A stretch of 64,000 nucleotides of DNA from Phycomyces blakesleeanus NRRL 1555(-) (taxonomy: Eukaryota; Mucoromycota; Mucoromycetes; Mucorales; Phycomycetaceae), in contig NW_017265149.1 in the NCBI RefSeq assembly GCF_001638985.1, positions 375,241-439,240 of the forward strand, written 5' to 3'. The notes beneath the pieces are model-generated. The model did no database searches. It was not told the origin of the DNA and saw only the letters and a list, made by a program, of their open reading frames with translations. The position numbers and the translations under genes were made by a program. Shown here piece after piece: positions 11,231-22,440 of this stretch. Each line of letters opens with the position of its first letter. Within the stretch, counting starts at the first letter, position 1.

Positions 11231-11810
11231 CGAATATGGCATCGGTATTCTATACGTTCTGTCAAAGTCGATGCAAGTTTGACATTTATTGTTTGCCCTT
11301 TTCTTTGCATTACAGCCTTCAAATTAGAAAATTTGCTGATATTGACCTTCTTATGACTCATACGTCTCTTGAGAACTTACCAGGGCTGTCCAATGGGGTT
11401 GAGATCCAGTATTTGAGCTGGCAAGTAGTCAAAGGTCCCAATCTGATTGCTATATTTCTATGATCTCTAATAAGAGCTTGTATGAAAGCTGAGGTTGTTT
11501 TCTTGGAACACAAAGTGTCTGTTTTGTTTATGTAAAGTTTGTTTTAAGTCAAGGGCAGAAATCTCTGAAACAAAGTGCTTGCATATTGCTCTTGTTTTAT
11601 ATTGCCTTCTGGAATACCAATGGTTCAAAACTACAAGCCCAGAAACAGCTCCAGATTATCACACTGACCTTTTTTCTTACTTGCCGGTACTTAAGGCTAA
11701 GATTGAATTCTACATATCTCTCATTAACTTTTCTTTATAGCTCGATGCGTCTATTTTTACCCTCCACTGTGAATCTATTTTCATAAAATCAAGGAAAAAG
11801 AAGAAGGAAG
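11230..11810 (-). pseudogene. Degenerate Tc1/mariner-type transposase (3' half)
   Basis: Read on the minus strand with frame changes, the stretch follows the order of Tc1 transposases. It has a SRFTVEG-like piece (ENRFTVEGK), then RKVNERY, then a VSVIIWSCFWA segment matching the VMVWGCFWA block, then a WDL..CQLKYWISTPL segment matching WPAQSPDLNPIE, then the KRRM-like tail. Several stop codons and frameshifts are present, and no intact end repeats were seen. It is therefore dead. Confidence 0.6.
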
Positions 11811-11955
11811 GTAAAGACAAAGATATAAATTTAAATACAATATAAAAGACAAATGAGAGATATTTTGTTGCTCAAAACAAGCATATTTGTATATAGAATT
11901 TATTATAAGGTAAATACAAATAAAATGAATAAAATATAAGATATTCAAAGCTATA

Positions 11956-11990
11956 CTAGTCCAGTCCAGTCCAGTCCAGTCTAGTCCAGT
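11956..11990. repeat. (CCAGT)n microsatellite
   Basis: Direct run of CCAGT/CTAGT pentamers, about seven units. Confidence 0.9.
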
Positions 11991-12156
11991 TGATATAAGG
12001 AAAGAATAAGAAAATAATTATAATACAATTTTTTTTGTGTTTTTTTTTTGTTTTTTTTTATGACTTCACTTGGTTTGGAAGTATAGGTTGTAAAGGGATT
12101 TCTTGCTTTGTTCAAATCCAGATCCGGATTCCAATGTATAATTCTTGCTGTCGCGT

Positions 12157-12633
12157 TTAACCAGATTTTTTACTTGATTTGACTTGAGAAGCGACTCCGT
12201 TAGAGAGCACCTTTGATTTGATTTGAAATGATTTGGCTTGAGAGACACCTTTGTTAGAAAACACCTTTGATTTGGTTAGATTTGGCTTGAATGGCGACTC
12301 CGTTAGAGAACACCTTTGATTTGATTTGAGATGATTTGGCTTGAGAGGTGACTCCGTTAGAGAACACCATGGATTTGATTTGAGATGATTTGGCTTGAGA
12401 GGCGACTTCGTTGGAGAGCACCTTTGATTTGAGTGGAAACCAGATTCTTTAAAAGACAGTTGTATGGATTTGATAGAGAAGACCTTATTTTGAACGTGAC
12501 AATAGCTGTGCTTTGAAGATGAAACCAGAGTTTTGGCTTTGGCTTTGGGTAAGATGATCTCCTTTTTCTTGATTCGGAACTTGGGTTGAAACCCTTCTTG
12601 GAAATGAACTTGACATTGAAATTTGGAGGGCAT
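12157..12633 (-). repeat. 54-bp minisatellite inside a 158-codon open frame
   Basis: Tandem units of about 54 bp between about 12190 and 12430 contain GATTTGATTTGAGATGATTT followed by GGCTTGAGAGGTGACTCCGT. Because 54 is divisible by three, the minus strand stays open and repeats an 18-residue unit with KPNHLKSN and RCSLTESP. The upstream part of the frame (MPSKFQCQVHFQEGF) has no known motif. It could be a repeat protein or only an open minisatellite; codon content and the neighbouring simple repeats favour the latter. Confidence 0.6.
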
Positions 12634-12659
12634 GACCCGGATTTTTGATTTGGATAAAA

Positions 12660-12910
12660 ATTGAGAACGGACTTTTTCGTGATTGTGTATGTGCTTGTGC
12701 TAGAACATGGGCTAGAACATGGGCCTGGACTTGGACTTGAACCTTGACTTGGACCTTGGCTTGAGAAATGACTTGAGAAATGACTTGAGAAATGACTTGA
12801 TAAATGACTTGAGCATTGACTTGAAACTTGACTTGGAACTTGACTTGACCATTTGAGTGATTTTGGTATTGTACTTGAGATTTGACTTGAGATTTGACTT
12901 GATATTCAGA
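12660..12910. repeat. Short-period GACTTGA-rich repeats
   Basis: Degenerate direct repeats built on TGACTTGAGAAA (near 12758-12815) and CTTGACTTGGA variants. They look like decayed or precursor units of the 54-bp minisatellite. Confidence 0.7.
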
Positions 12911-12919
12911 GATAATTCT

Positions 12920-13098
12920 TCATTTTTTTGTTTTATTTTTTTATTTTTTTATTTTTTTATTTTTTATTTTTTTTTGTTTTTTTTGTTTTTTTTTGTTATA
13001 CATATTTCAGATTTTTACATGCTTTTTTACATGCGTTTTGTATGTGTGTTTATGTATGTATATATGTGTGTGTAATTTTTTTTTGTCTTTTTTGTTTT

Positions 13099-13130
<32 letters not shown>

Positions 13131-13150
13131 CTTTTTTTTTTCTTTTTTTA
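12920..13150. repeat. T-rich low-complexity tract
   Basis: Runs of T broken by single A, G or C, with a GTATGTGTG stretch near 13040-13070. ORFs here encode only Phe/Tyr or Lys runs and are not genes. Confidence 0.8.
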
Positions 13151-13159
13151 TGACGGTGG

Positions 13160-13410
13160 GTTTACTTTGGTTTTTTGTTTTTGACCTTGACCTTAAACGT
13201 GCGTCTTGATTTTGATTTTTGACCTTGACTTTAACCGTGGATTTTGATTTTGATTTTTGATCTTGACTTTGACTCTGCGTCTCGATTTTGATTTTGATTT
13301 TTGATCTTGACTTTGACTCTGCGTCTCGATTTTGATTTTTGACCTTGACCTTGACTATGCGTCTTGATTTTGATTTTTGACCTTGACTTTGACCTTGGGC
13401 CTGTGTTGGA
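13160..13410. repeat. Minisatellite of TTTTGATTTTTGACCTTGAC type
   Basis: Four to five imperfect units of roughly 45-55 bp, each with GATTTTGATTTTT, then GACCTTGAC or GATCTTGACTTTGAC, then a TGCGTC/CCGTGG joint. Minus-strand frames are Lys/Ser/Gln-rich (KVKVKNQN, SKSRSKIKIK). This is probably non-genic expansion, although the minus frame stays open for 204 codons (13050-13664). Confidence 0.75.
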
Positions 13411-13509
13411 AGCCAAATGGGCTTTCGATCTGGCGAACATAAGTCGCGTAATAGCGGGAAATTTTGCGGCAGAAACGGAACCGTTTTGTCTCCCACCAAA
13501 AGTAATTTT

Positions 13510-13760
13510 ATTGTCGGTATAAGCAACAGGAAGCAACAGGCCCGCCAGTGGGATAAGGGGCTCCTACCAGTGAGATAAATGGACCACCCAGTGGAAGTGA
13601 TAAACTCTCCGGCAACAAAAGGAACTTGGGTGATTGGCAACCGTAAAGAAAGTTCCACTGGCAAGAGGTAATAGGTCCACTGGTAGGAGGAAAGGGCCTA
13701 CCAGTGGGAAGCAACAAACCCACTGGCAGAAAAGTCCCACTGGCGGAAGCAACAGACTAG
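13510..13760. repeat. Cluster of CCAGTGG/CCACTGG motifs in both orientations
   Basis: At least eight copies of an about 8-bp motif occur in 250 bp, in both orientations, many joined to GGAAGCAACA or TAGGAGG. One pair forms a perfect hairpin, CCACTGGTAGG ... CCTACCAGTGG (about 13677-13708). Locally GC-richer than its surroundings. Confidence 0.75.
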
Positions 13761-13859
13761 AAAAAAAAGCAACAAGCAACAGTACCTTTATAATAATATG
13801 GGCTCCGGCAGAAATAACAGATAATTTGAACCAACAAGCAACAGGACCCTACTAACAAC

Positions 13860-14400
13860 TAACCCTAGCCACGCCCACCTTCAGAGACAATAGAAAGAGA
13901 CCAGTAATACAAGGGGACACCGACAGCGGGCTCATGCGCTACACGCGCGCTTGTGGACTTGCTCGATAGACCATTTTCGACCCGTGGCTATTCCATCGGA
14001 CGCTCTTGACGGTAAAGAAAAAAAAAGAGTAGCCAAGCGCACCAGTCCAAAATCGGCTCAACAAGTTTAACAAAATAATATTGCTAAGGCTTTATGAACT
14101 TCTTTTGAACTTTTACGATTGGCTACTCACAATGTCATTTTGTGTGAGTATTCAAATATGTATTTTATATAGCGTATAAACACATATACTTATCTTATAA
14201 TGTTCGAACTTGGCCTTCAAGAAGCTCATGGTTATCGGAAGACCTTCTTGGCTTCTGTGTACAAACGATGACCAACCGGAGACAGACCAATGTATTACCA
14301 GAAACCTTCCGTTGTCCCATCCAGTAGGCGCGGCTAGTATAAAGAAAAGAAAGGAAGGAAGCATGGATCTCTGAAAGCTGCCCTATATTTATAGACATCA
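13860..14400. other. GC-richer patch of unknown origin
   Basis: 13860-14030 and 14200-14345 are clearly less AT-rich than their flanks and look like diverged coding or mobile-element sequence. Minus frames in 14200-14345 are free of stops over about 50 codons (APTGWDNGRFLV...). I cannot assign a family and no start or splice context stands out. Confidence 0.35.
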
Positions 14401-17369
14401 AAACCGGAGGAATTCAGGTGCTGCTCTTAATTTAGTTCAATAAAATCCACTAAAGGTATGCATTATTAGTATGTTATAGAGAGAGTAGGTGAATTTTTCA
14501 TTATTGTATATTAAGATCAACACATATTTTAGTTACACTTCAATCATTTGTTCTTGGTAAAGAATATAATCCATAGCTGTATACATGCATTTTTTAAAAA
14601 AAGAAAAAAAAAGAAAGCAAATCGGGGGAATTGTTACTAGACATGAATTCTTCGGTGCATTATAAAAAATTGTACCCCTAAGAAGCTGTATGAATTAAAA
14701 TCCTATGTTATTTTACTCTGTTTGATTCATATTACTATTATTACTATTGAATATATGAAATCGTTACTTAGCTCTTTTTTTTGCTGGTTAGTATCTGCTG
14801 TATGCTAGTATAGTGGATAAAGGAAAGGGAAATGTAGATTCAGTAATGAGGCAATGTTACTAGCTAATACGTATTCTCCAATCGCACATATTCTCATATT
14901 TGAGTGACTCTGAGAATTTATAGCTAGCTTAATACACAGCTTGTATATTCGTACGAGATACCAGATATGAACCTATTTAATTCGCTTGATAAAAAAGAAA
15001 CGAGCAATAATTTAAAAGATAGTACTGATGTTACTTTCCTATCCTCAAGCTGGTACACATACTCTTACTTTTTGCACTATTATGTTATAATACCTTTTAA
15101 ACGTATCTATTGTTTAATAAGGACAATCTTTAATAAGAACGAGGAAAATTTCAAAAGCAATATAACGTACATTATAGAGAGAATGTAGATAAGCAAAATT
15201 AATCTACACTAGGAAAATAAGCAAGTCAAAATTTGGGCATGTATGTTTTTATGTATTACAACTTTCATAAATATAACGTTTTTTCTTTCTTTTCTTTTCT
15301 TTCAGTAAATAGTGAATCACTTATAGAGCTAATTAAGAAAAAAAACATTATAACAAGAGGTATTCGGTACAGGGTATAAAATTTCACGATAGAAAAAAAA
15401 TAATGTAAAACTATGGGAAATGAGCAGCGGTTTTGATGACGATTTTGAAATATACCTAAGATTCTTTTCAAAATCGCCATATAAAAGCAACTTATTTCCC
15501 ATGGTATAGTTGTTTGAGCTGATAATTATTAAAAGAAGGTATTTGAATATTTTTACGAGCCATGAGTTTGCAGATCGATCAGACCTAAAGATATATTTGA
15601 TGATCATATCATTTGAACGAGAGTTGATGAAATCCTTGATAAAAATATCTTCAAACTTAAAGAGTGCTTTCTGCTGCTATTCTCAACTCGACTCTTCTAT
15701 ATGTACATATATATACTAAGCACTTAAAGCCTCTTTATCTTACTAGACTTTTTTTATATGCTTTATATTTTCGAGATTAACGTACTGTAGGCAATAGAAA
15801 ATGAAATTTATTCTTGTAATAAAAATATTCATATTTATACTTCAAATCTCGCGAGATTATTTGATCTGCCATAATTTTATTGGTCATTCTTTTCTTGTAT
15901 TGTTTCAATTTCTTTTAAAGAAAAAAGGAAAATAAAAGATAAATATATACTTCCTAATAAAAATGTATATTATATACATAGTATAGCACCATCATTCAAA
16001 AGCTGCTTGTTTTATATTAGTACAGAACATTTTTATATGTCTGTTTTCTTAAAAGAAAACAGAAGTTGTCATGTATCTATAAGCAAAACCTTCTGTGATT
16101 TGATAGCTAAAGCTTATAATATATATACTTATATATAGCATACACAATATTATTATGACCACATTTATAGCTTATGAAATAGAATTTCAAAGATAAATGT
16201 TTAATTATAATGTGTCTTTTGCGAATACAAATTTAAGCAGATACACAAGTAAATTTTATTTTATGTATGCACAAAAAACAAACAGCTTTCTTTTGCTTAT
16301 TTCTGATGATTTCCCACACCTCAAGTTTCTGATAAATATTTGTATAATAGAACAAAATAAAGGTAGTGTAAAATATTACTTCATATCCTATGTAATATTA
16401 CTAAAGTTTGGTCATTAAGACATTTATCGCATTTTGGGGTTTTTATTTAAAAAAGTAACTTACGCTTCTATCATACAATTATATTACAACCAAAAGAACA
16501 ATAGTATATAGTATAGCTGTAGTACTATTTTGATATTAAATAATATGTAAATATTCCATACTTTATGTCTTGTGAAGCAGGTGAACATCTAAAGTCAATA
16601 ACTTGTTTTGGATGAAAGTCATAAAATATGTATAATATATTGGTGTGTTTTAACTTGCAAAGTAGATATGCCACTATCAAGTCAAATTTTACTGCAGTTC
16701 TATCTAATATTTAATTATATATATAATAAAAGAAGAATAACTCTATAATAGCTCATTATAAATAGAAGGGATACTCTATTCGAGCTTATATCTAAAGAAG
16801 TGACCTGATAACTGCAAAAATAAGAGAATTTTAAAGCATTTACAGCAGTTACATGTCTCATTTACATTTAATTAATATATGAAATCCAAAAAAAATAGAA
16901 GGCCATATTTCAGATACATAATAGAAAAGTATTTAAGCAATTGCACTGCCTAAAAGTGTCTTTTTTTTTACCGGTAATTCTATTAGTCTTCTTCGATAAA
17001 ATTTCTTTATTAAAAAACAGTTAAAGTGTAAAAGTAATTGATCTATGTTTTTTTTATTTACATGCGTTTATGTGGGGCGGGTCGTAAAGTGACTATTTGC
17101 TTTATAAAATATTCTTGGAAATGTACTTTATAAAGCTATTTTTTTGAGCTATATGTATTAAGTACATGTATCCTGTGTAAAACTGGAGCTAAATGTAATC
17201 GCTTGGGATAGTTCAAGTGTATAGTAGGCATATGTCTGGTATGTAACAGTTCTAGAGATTATTAACTTGTAAGGTTGATTAGCAAAAGGGAACCAGAGTT
17301 TAGTTGTTAAGCCTGTTCTTCACTCAATTGTAATGTGTATACCATACCTACTTCTTACCAAAGTTAATA
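14401..17369. other. Long AT-rich gene-poor region
   Basis: About 3 kb without convincing coding sequence. Short ORFs are Ile/Tyr/Phe/Lys-rich and unlike the real genes of this window. A 22-bp palindrome (CTGTTTTCTT-AA-AAGAAAACAG) lies at 16041-16062. Confidence 0.6.
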
Positions 17370-18300
17370 CAATTTTGACGTTTATTCTTTGCTACTATCA
17401 TTGTATAACAGATTTCAAATGATCACTTTTGTTGATGATGACCCTCTCACCACTCATATGTCTTTTGAAAGCCCACCAGAAGTGCTCATGTCTGTCTTTC
17501 TGCTACCTCAAATAAGAGCTGGTATAACAGCTGACATTCTCTACTTAGAACATGAAATGTTTGATTTATTTCCATAAAATATCTTGAGTCAAAGGAGGAA
17601 AGTTTTGATACAACATTTTCACCTATTGATATTTGTTTATGCTGCCATCTAGAGGCATAAAAGATCTAAAGCTACTGGCCTAGAAACAAATTCAATTCAT
17701 CACATTGCGCTTCCCATCCACTTACTTGCCTTAATTATATTCCTTTTGTTAGGCCTTGCGCAAGCTCTTTTAATAGCTTTGACTATTACATCATTACCTT
17801 CCACTGTGAACCTTGATTCATCCGATCATACTACATCTTTCCACTGGTCAAAGGTCCAATTGACAAGCTCAGGAGCCCATTCAAAACGTATTTTCTTGTA
17901 GCTTTCTGTTAAGGCTGGCTTATGGGATGTGATATATGATCCAAAGCCCAAACATTTGAGACAGACAATTGCTGCTGCTGCTGCTGCTGTTGTTGTTGTT
18001 GCTGTTTTTTTACAGACAAGTATTTTCCTTTTCTTTAAAGAGCCTCTCAGTTTAGAATATGAGGCAAGTATGTCCTTCCAAATTACTTGAAAAAAAATAT
18101 ATTTCTGTCCTCTCATGAATCTTTTTAGGTCTTTTGAACCCCTTTTCCATGCTCTGTAAATCTCGTTTAATTCACTCTCTTAATGATGTACTGGACATTG
18201 GACAGGCTCATGTCAACAGCCGATGAAATCTGAATTACTTTGACATCTGCTTAATGCATGTACACAATGCATTCGTATTAGTAGGAATCATATTTCTCAA
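17370..18300 (-). pseudogene. Degenerate Tc1/mariner-type transposase, longer copy
   Basis: The minus strand carries the Tc1 order. It has an HTH-like piece with ISSAVDMSLS and NVQYIIKR (about 18180-18240), then GSYITSHKPALT and LVNWTFDQWKDVV (about 17820-17940), followed after one stop by SDESRFTVEGND (about 17790-17825), which is the family signature around the second catalytic Asp. Further down, toward 17400, only fragments remain. A CTG/GTT triplet expansion (about 17971-18004) sits inside. Multiple stops make it non-functional. Confidence 0.75.
17971..18004. repeat. CTG/GTT triplet microsatellite
   Basis: About six GCT units followed by four GTT units, inside the Tc1 relict. Confidence 0.85.
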
Positions 18301-18589
18301 AAGAAACGTGTGTGTTTTCTGATGATGTGTCTTGCATGTTGGATTAGATTATTAAAATGGGGAGAAAACAATGATCTTGCTTTTATTTTTTGCGGGTGTC
18401 AAAACACTAGATTGTGAGTCTTTAATCTTTTGACAGAGTAATTAAAAACTAGAGTTGACTTTAATAGATAGATTTCAAAAACGCGTATAATAATATTATA
18501 TACTATTTCACTTCATTTGTTTAAATAAAGTATATGTAACTTTGATTTTATTAAGGTCTTTTATATATTGATAAAAAAAAATTAAAAAA

Positions 18590-19170
18590 AAACAATTAAA
18601 GTCGGTGAACGCTCAAGCCTAGAGCTTTGCTGAGCTGGTTCAAGGTGGTACCTTGGCTTTACTTTAAATATTCAAAAAAGTTAAGATTAATATATTGTGA
18701 ATGAATGTTTTTATTTATTTATTACATACCTGCTATAAATAAAAATATTGCTTATCTTGAGGTATGGTCAGCTCAAGATTCTCTCGCAAAAACGAGAGAG
18801 ACTCGGTTGGAGATTATTATCACCTTAATAAGCCGCTAGGCAGATAGAGCCACTGGCTAGCACACAAAAGTGTAAGGTGTGTTCGCCACTACGTCCCACC
18901 AAGCGTTTAAGTCAGAAAACCCTCAGAGTTTCCCACGTTTTGTATAAGAGAAAAAAAGCAGCATCCGCCATCGACATTACAATCAGATTATGCAACAGGA
19001 CCTCTTCCCAACCGAGGTTGAGAAATTAAGGCCGCTTACAAATGCCACGTCATGCGCAGAAGACTTGAGATGACTACAATCTAACATCGAACACGCATGG
19101 CAGAAAACCCTCAGATCCCTACAAAATACGCGAGGCATAGACTGACAAGCTCTATACCGCATCGATAATT
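18590..19170 (-). other. GC-richer relict, possibly from a retroelement
   Basis: Composition is higher in GC than both flanks. It holds a hairpin (TCTCTCGCAAAAACGAGAGA, about 18780-18800), two copies of GCAGAAAACCCTCAGA-like sequence (about 18916 and 19098), and on the plus strand protein-like fragments such as QQDLFPTEVEKLRPLTNA and HAWQKTLRSL, followed by a stop where a Trp would fit. This looks like a broken ORF, perhaps from a LINE, but the assignment is weak. Strand uncertain. Confidence 0.3.
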
Positions 19171-19751
19171 AAGCATAATTACCGGGACCACAGCTTATTA
19201 TTGACTTGCATCTTTGTACAAGATAGAATGATAATATCTGATTTTACTGTATCAATTAAAATGGAGAAGATACAAACCGCGAGTAAAGAAGAAAATTAAA
19301 AAATCCCATTCACTCCCCCGTTTTAAAAGAAAATTTTTTTTCTTCAAAGCCATCTGGGCGTAAAAGTAAAAGTCACGGCGCATAAAATAAACATCGGGTT
19401 CTGAACAAAAAATGCGCCCATATTCTTTTATCAGCATGTGATAGATAAGCCTCACAAAGGATTTGTTTATTTATGAGTGAGAGCTATTGATTGATATATG
19501 TGTAAATATAGATAATACCTTATACAGAACATAGAAATTTTTACTAGAACTACATTAAAACAAAATGGATATATATTTATTAAATTGTGTAGCTTTTTGT
19601 ACTTTCAGTGTGGAATCCAAATAATTGATTTATCTAGCAACTCCTTTTAAAACAGTTCTACTACCCGAATATTTATAAAAATAAATTAAAAAAGAAAGAA
19701 AGAATTAAAAGGTACTTTCAATCGCATTATTACAAGTAAGCCAATCAATAT

Positions 19752-19829
19752 AATTGGTTTGGACAGACTAGAAAATTCAAAAAAAAAAATCAAATACATA
19801 TTAGACAAAGTTAAGTGCTCATAATACTT
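19752..19829. mobile_element. Fragment of the TTTGG-TGGACAGACTA MITE family
   Basis: TTGGTTTGGACAGACTAGAA followed by TCAAATACATATTAGACAAA matches the left end and an internal part of the 392-bp MITE at 57211-57602. Only one end is recognisable here. Confidence 0.6.
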
Positions 19830-19833
19830 TTTT

Positions 19834-19859
19834 GTTCGTTCGTTCGTTCGTTCGTTCGT
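19834..19859. repeat. (TTCG)n microsatellite
   Basis: About six perfect TTCG units. Confidence 0.9.
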
Positions 19860-20781
19860 GGAAGCTGTGTGGCAAGTTCAGATTTATTGAGATTATCTGG
19901 GTGTGTAGGAAAAAAAGAGAAAATTAAATTATTTGTTTTAAAAGGGTTTGTCGGTTATATGATGCTTTTGGCTTTCGGTTTTTCGATTATTTTTCTTTGT
20001 CTTAAAATAGAGTGCGTTGTTACGTAGGCGAGGGATCTTTAGAGTTAGGCTCTACCTCAGAGCAGAGATGAGAACTAAACAAAATAAAAACGGGGTAGAA
20101 TTGAAGTGGAGAGAACAGTGGTGATCCCAAATGGCTAAGGATGGTCAAGTCAAAGATAAAGGCAGCAGGAATACTTTAATAAAGCTGTTTTTATATTTGG
20201 CTTAGCGTATAAAAAGTGAAAAATACACTTTTTGCTCAAAGATTGCTATTGCTATTGCTATTGTGATCATTTTCTTTTTCAAGCACTTGAGCTTTACCAT
20301 CGAAAATGCAAAGGCACCATTTAAAAGAAGAAACAAATATGACTAAATAACGTGGAATCTTTAAAATTTTTGAAATGTTCTTAATATGTAAAGAATATGA
20401 GCCGAAATCATAAGTTCTTAAGACTGTTTTAGGTATAAAAATCCTTTGTTAAAATGCTGCTAGAGATGATTCTTTAAACAATCTTAACATTCTGATCTTT
20501 AAATTTTGATCTTTAGATTTTGTGTATAGAAACTGCTGGAGTCTTCTCCAATCTTTCTTTATTTTTCTACCCAAAATAAGTAGGATTCTCGGTAAATTAT
20601 TGTACCGCGCCGATTCAAAAAAGAAAGTAAAATGATACAAACTCCATCCCCCCCTCCCCTTCCCTTTTTTTTTTACCCCTTCAACTTGGCAGTCATTTTT
20701 GGTCAAACCCAAAAAAAAAGCGTGCACCATTTTTTTATCCAATTTTAATTTTTCATTTTTCTTATACTTACAATAATCATT

Positions 20782-22440
20782 ATGGCATCGCGGCTACTGA
20801 GTTCGAGATCATTTTTATCTCTTGTCAATAAAAGACAATGGGTAAGATTTACAACAACAACAACAACAGAGAAACCTACTTTACTTTCTTAAAAATAAAA
20901 ACAAATCAAGTATATAAAATATTCATTATAAATACAAAATATACTATATTCAACAAATAGACCTCTCGTGGATTGGCTACAGCAAAGAACTTGCTACCTA
21001 CATTCCGTACCTCTGTACTCCCAAATGGATTCACAGTTGCCACTGAAGAGAACCCTGCTTCTCAGACTGCTACAGTTGGTGTCTGGATCGATGCTGGATC
21101 GCGTGCTGAGAATCCTCAAAACAATGGAGCTGCGCATTTCCTAGAGCACATGGCTTTTAAGGTACCGTAATTATTGGAATAACAGCAACAGCAACAGCAA
21201 CAACAAGAGAAAGAGGACGAAGAAAATATTCCAGACAAACCTCTTATTTAGTTTATTATATTTACTAAACTAAATCAAATCGTGGTGTATTATACTACAG
21301 GGAACAAAAACTCGCTCTCAGCGCGACCTTGAGCTACAAATCGAAAACATGGGTGGTCATTTGAATGCATATACGTCCAGAGAACAGACAGTATACTACG
21401 CAAAAGCATTCAAATCCGATGTCCCAAAGGCAGTCGAAATCCTCTCTGACATTCTTCAGAATTCGACCCTGAAGCCAGGTGCTATCGAGCGTGAGCGTGA
21501 CGTGATCCTGAGAGAACAGGAAGAGGTCGACAAGATCATGGAAGAGGTTGTCTTTGATCACCTGCACGCCACTGCATTTAGAAACGAATCTCTCGGACTG
21601 ACTATCCTTGGGCCCAAAGAAAACATCGAATCGCTTTCCCAAACCGACTTGGCAAACTACATCAAGACAAACTACACCGGAGAGCGCATGATTCTTGTGG
21701 GTGCTGGTGCTGTTGATCACGACTTGCTTGTACAGCTCGCCCAATCTCACTTTGGCCAGCTTCCTACAGTTGCTAGTGCCCAGACCAGCAAAAGTGCAAC
21801 AAAACAGCCCAAATTTACCGGATCCACTGTTCGGTTCTCTGACCAGAATGCAAACCTTGCTCACATCGCTGTCGCAGTAGAAGGTGCAAGCTGGACTTCA
21901 CCCGACTACTACCCTTTGCTTGTCATGCAGTCTATCATTGGCTCTTGGGACCGTACAATGGGAGCCACAGGTCACTTGGAATCTGGTCTGTCTTCTGTCA
22001 TGCACAAACACCAGTTGGCAAACTCATTCATGTCCTTCAACACTTCCTACAAGGACACCGGACTCTGGGGTATCTATTTAGTTTCGGAGAACAGAGACAG
22101 GTTGGATGATGTCCTTTTGGCTGTCCAGAATGAGTGGGTCCGTCTTTCTACCGCAGTCACTGTAAATGAGATCGAAAGAGCCAAGCAGCAGCTCAAGGCT
22201 GGTCTCTTGTTGGGTCTTGATGGAAGCACGCCCATCGCAGAAGACATTGGTCGTCAGCTTTTAACTGCTGGATCCCGCCAGTCACCAAAGCAGGTCGAAG
22301 AAGCCGTCTCTCGCGTTACTGCCGAGGATATTTCTAGAGTTGCAAAGGAGTATCTCCAGTACAAAAAGGCTGCTGTGATTGGAATTGGACCAGTAGATGG
22401 AATGGGTGATTACAACAAGCTCACCGGAAGAACACCCTAA
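20782..22440 (+). CDS. MAS1: Mitochondrial processing peptidase beta subunit
   Basis: Exons 20782-20841, 20961-21161 and 21301-22440 (both introns phase 0) give 466 aa, close to yeast Mas1 (462 aa). The first 25 residues ([19 protein letters not shown]...) form an Arg/Ser-rich, acid-free mitochondrial presequence. The M16 zinc site is present as the inverted HxxEH motif, HFLEH (His79, Glu82, His83), with the third ligand Glu159 in [14 protein letters not shown]. The protein forms the catalytic half of the matrix heterodimer that removes presequences from imported precursors; the alpha partner is not in this window. The third exon is GC-rich for this locus and codon-biased (AAC, ATC, AAG preferred), as expected for a highly expressed gene. 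Confidence 0.97.

Larger units (their letters stand above)
19171..20781. other. AT-rich intergenic region before MPP beta
   Basis: Contains the MITE-end fragment and TTCG microsatellite listed separately. ORFs on either strand are low complexity. The last 100 bp are the promoter and leader of the MPP gene. Confidence 0.5.

Noticed and set aside
12928..13209. Phe/Tyr-rich plus-strand ORFs
   Set aside because: Produced by poly-T tracts; low complexity only.
18600..18640. GCTGAGCTGGTTCAAGG looks like a tRNA/SINE A box
   Set aside because: No matching B box or cloverleaf downstream.
21334..21864. 176-codon minus ORF
   Set aside because: Shadow of the codon-biased MPP beta exon; no domain of its own.
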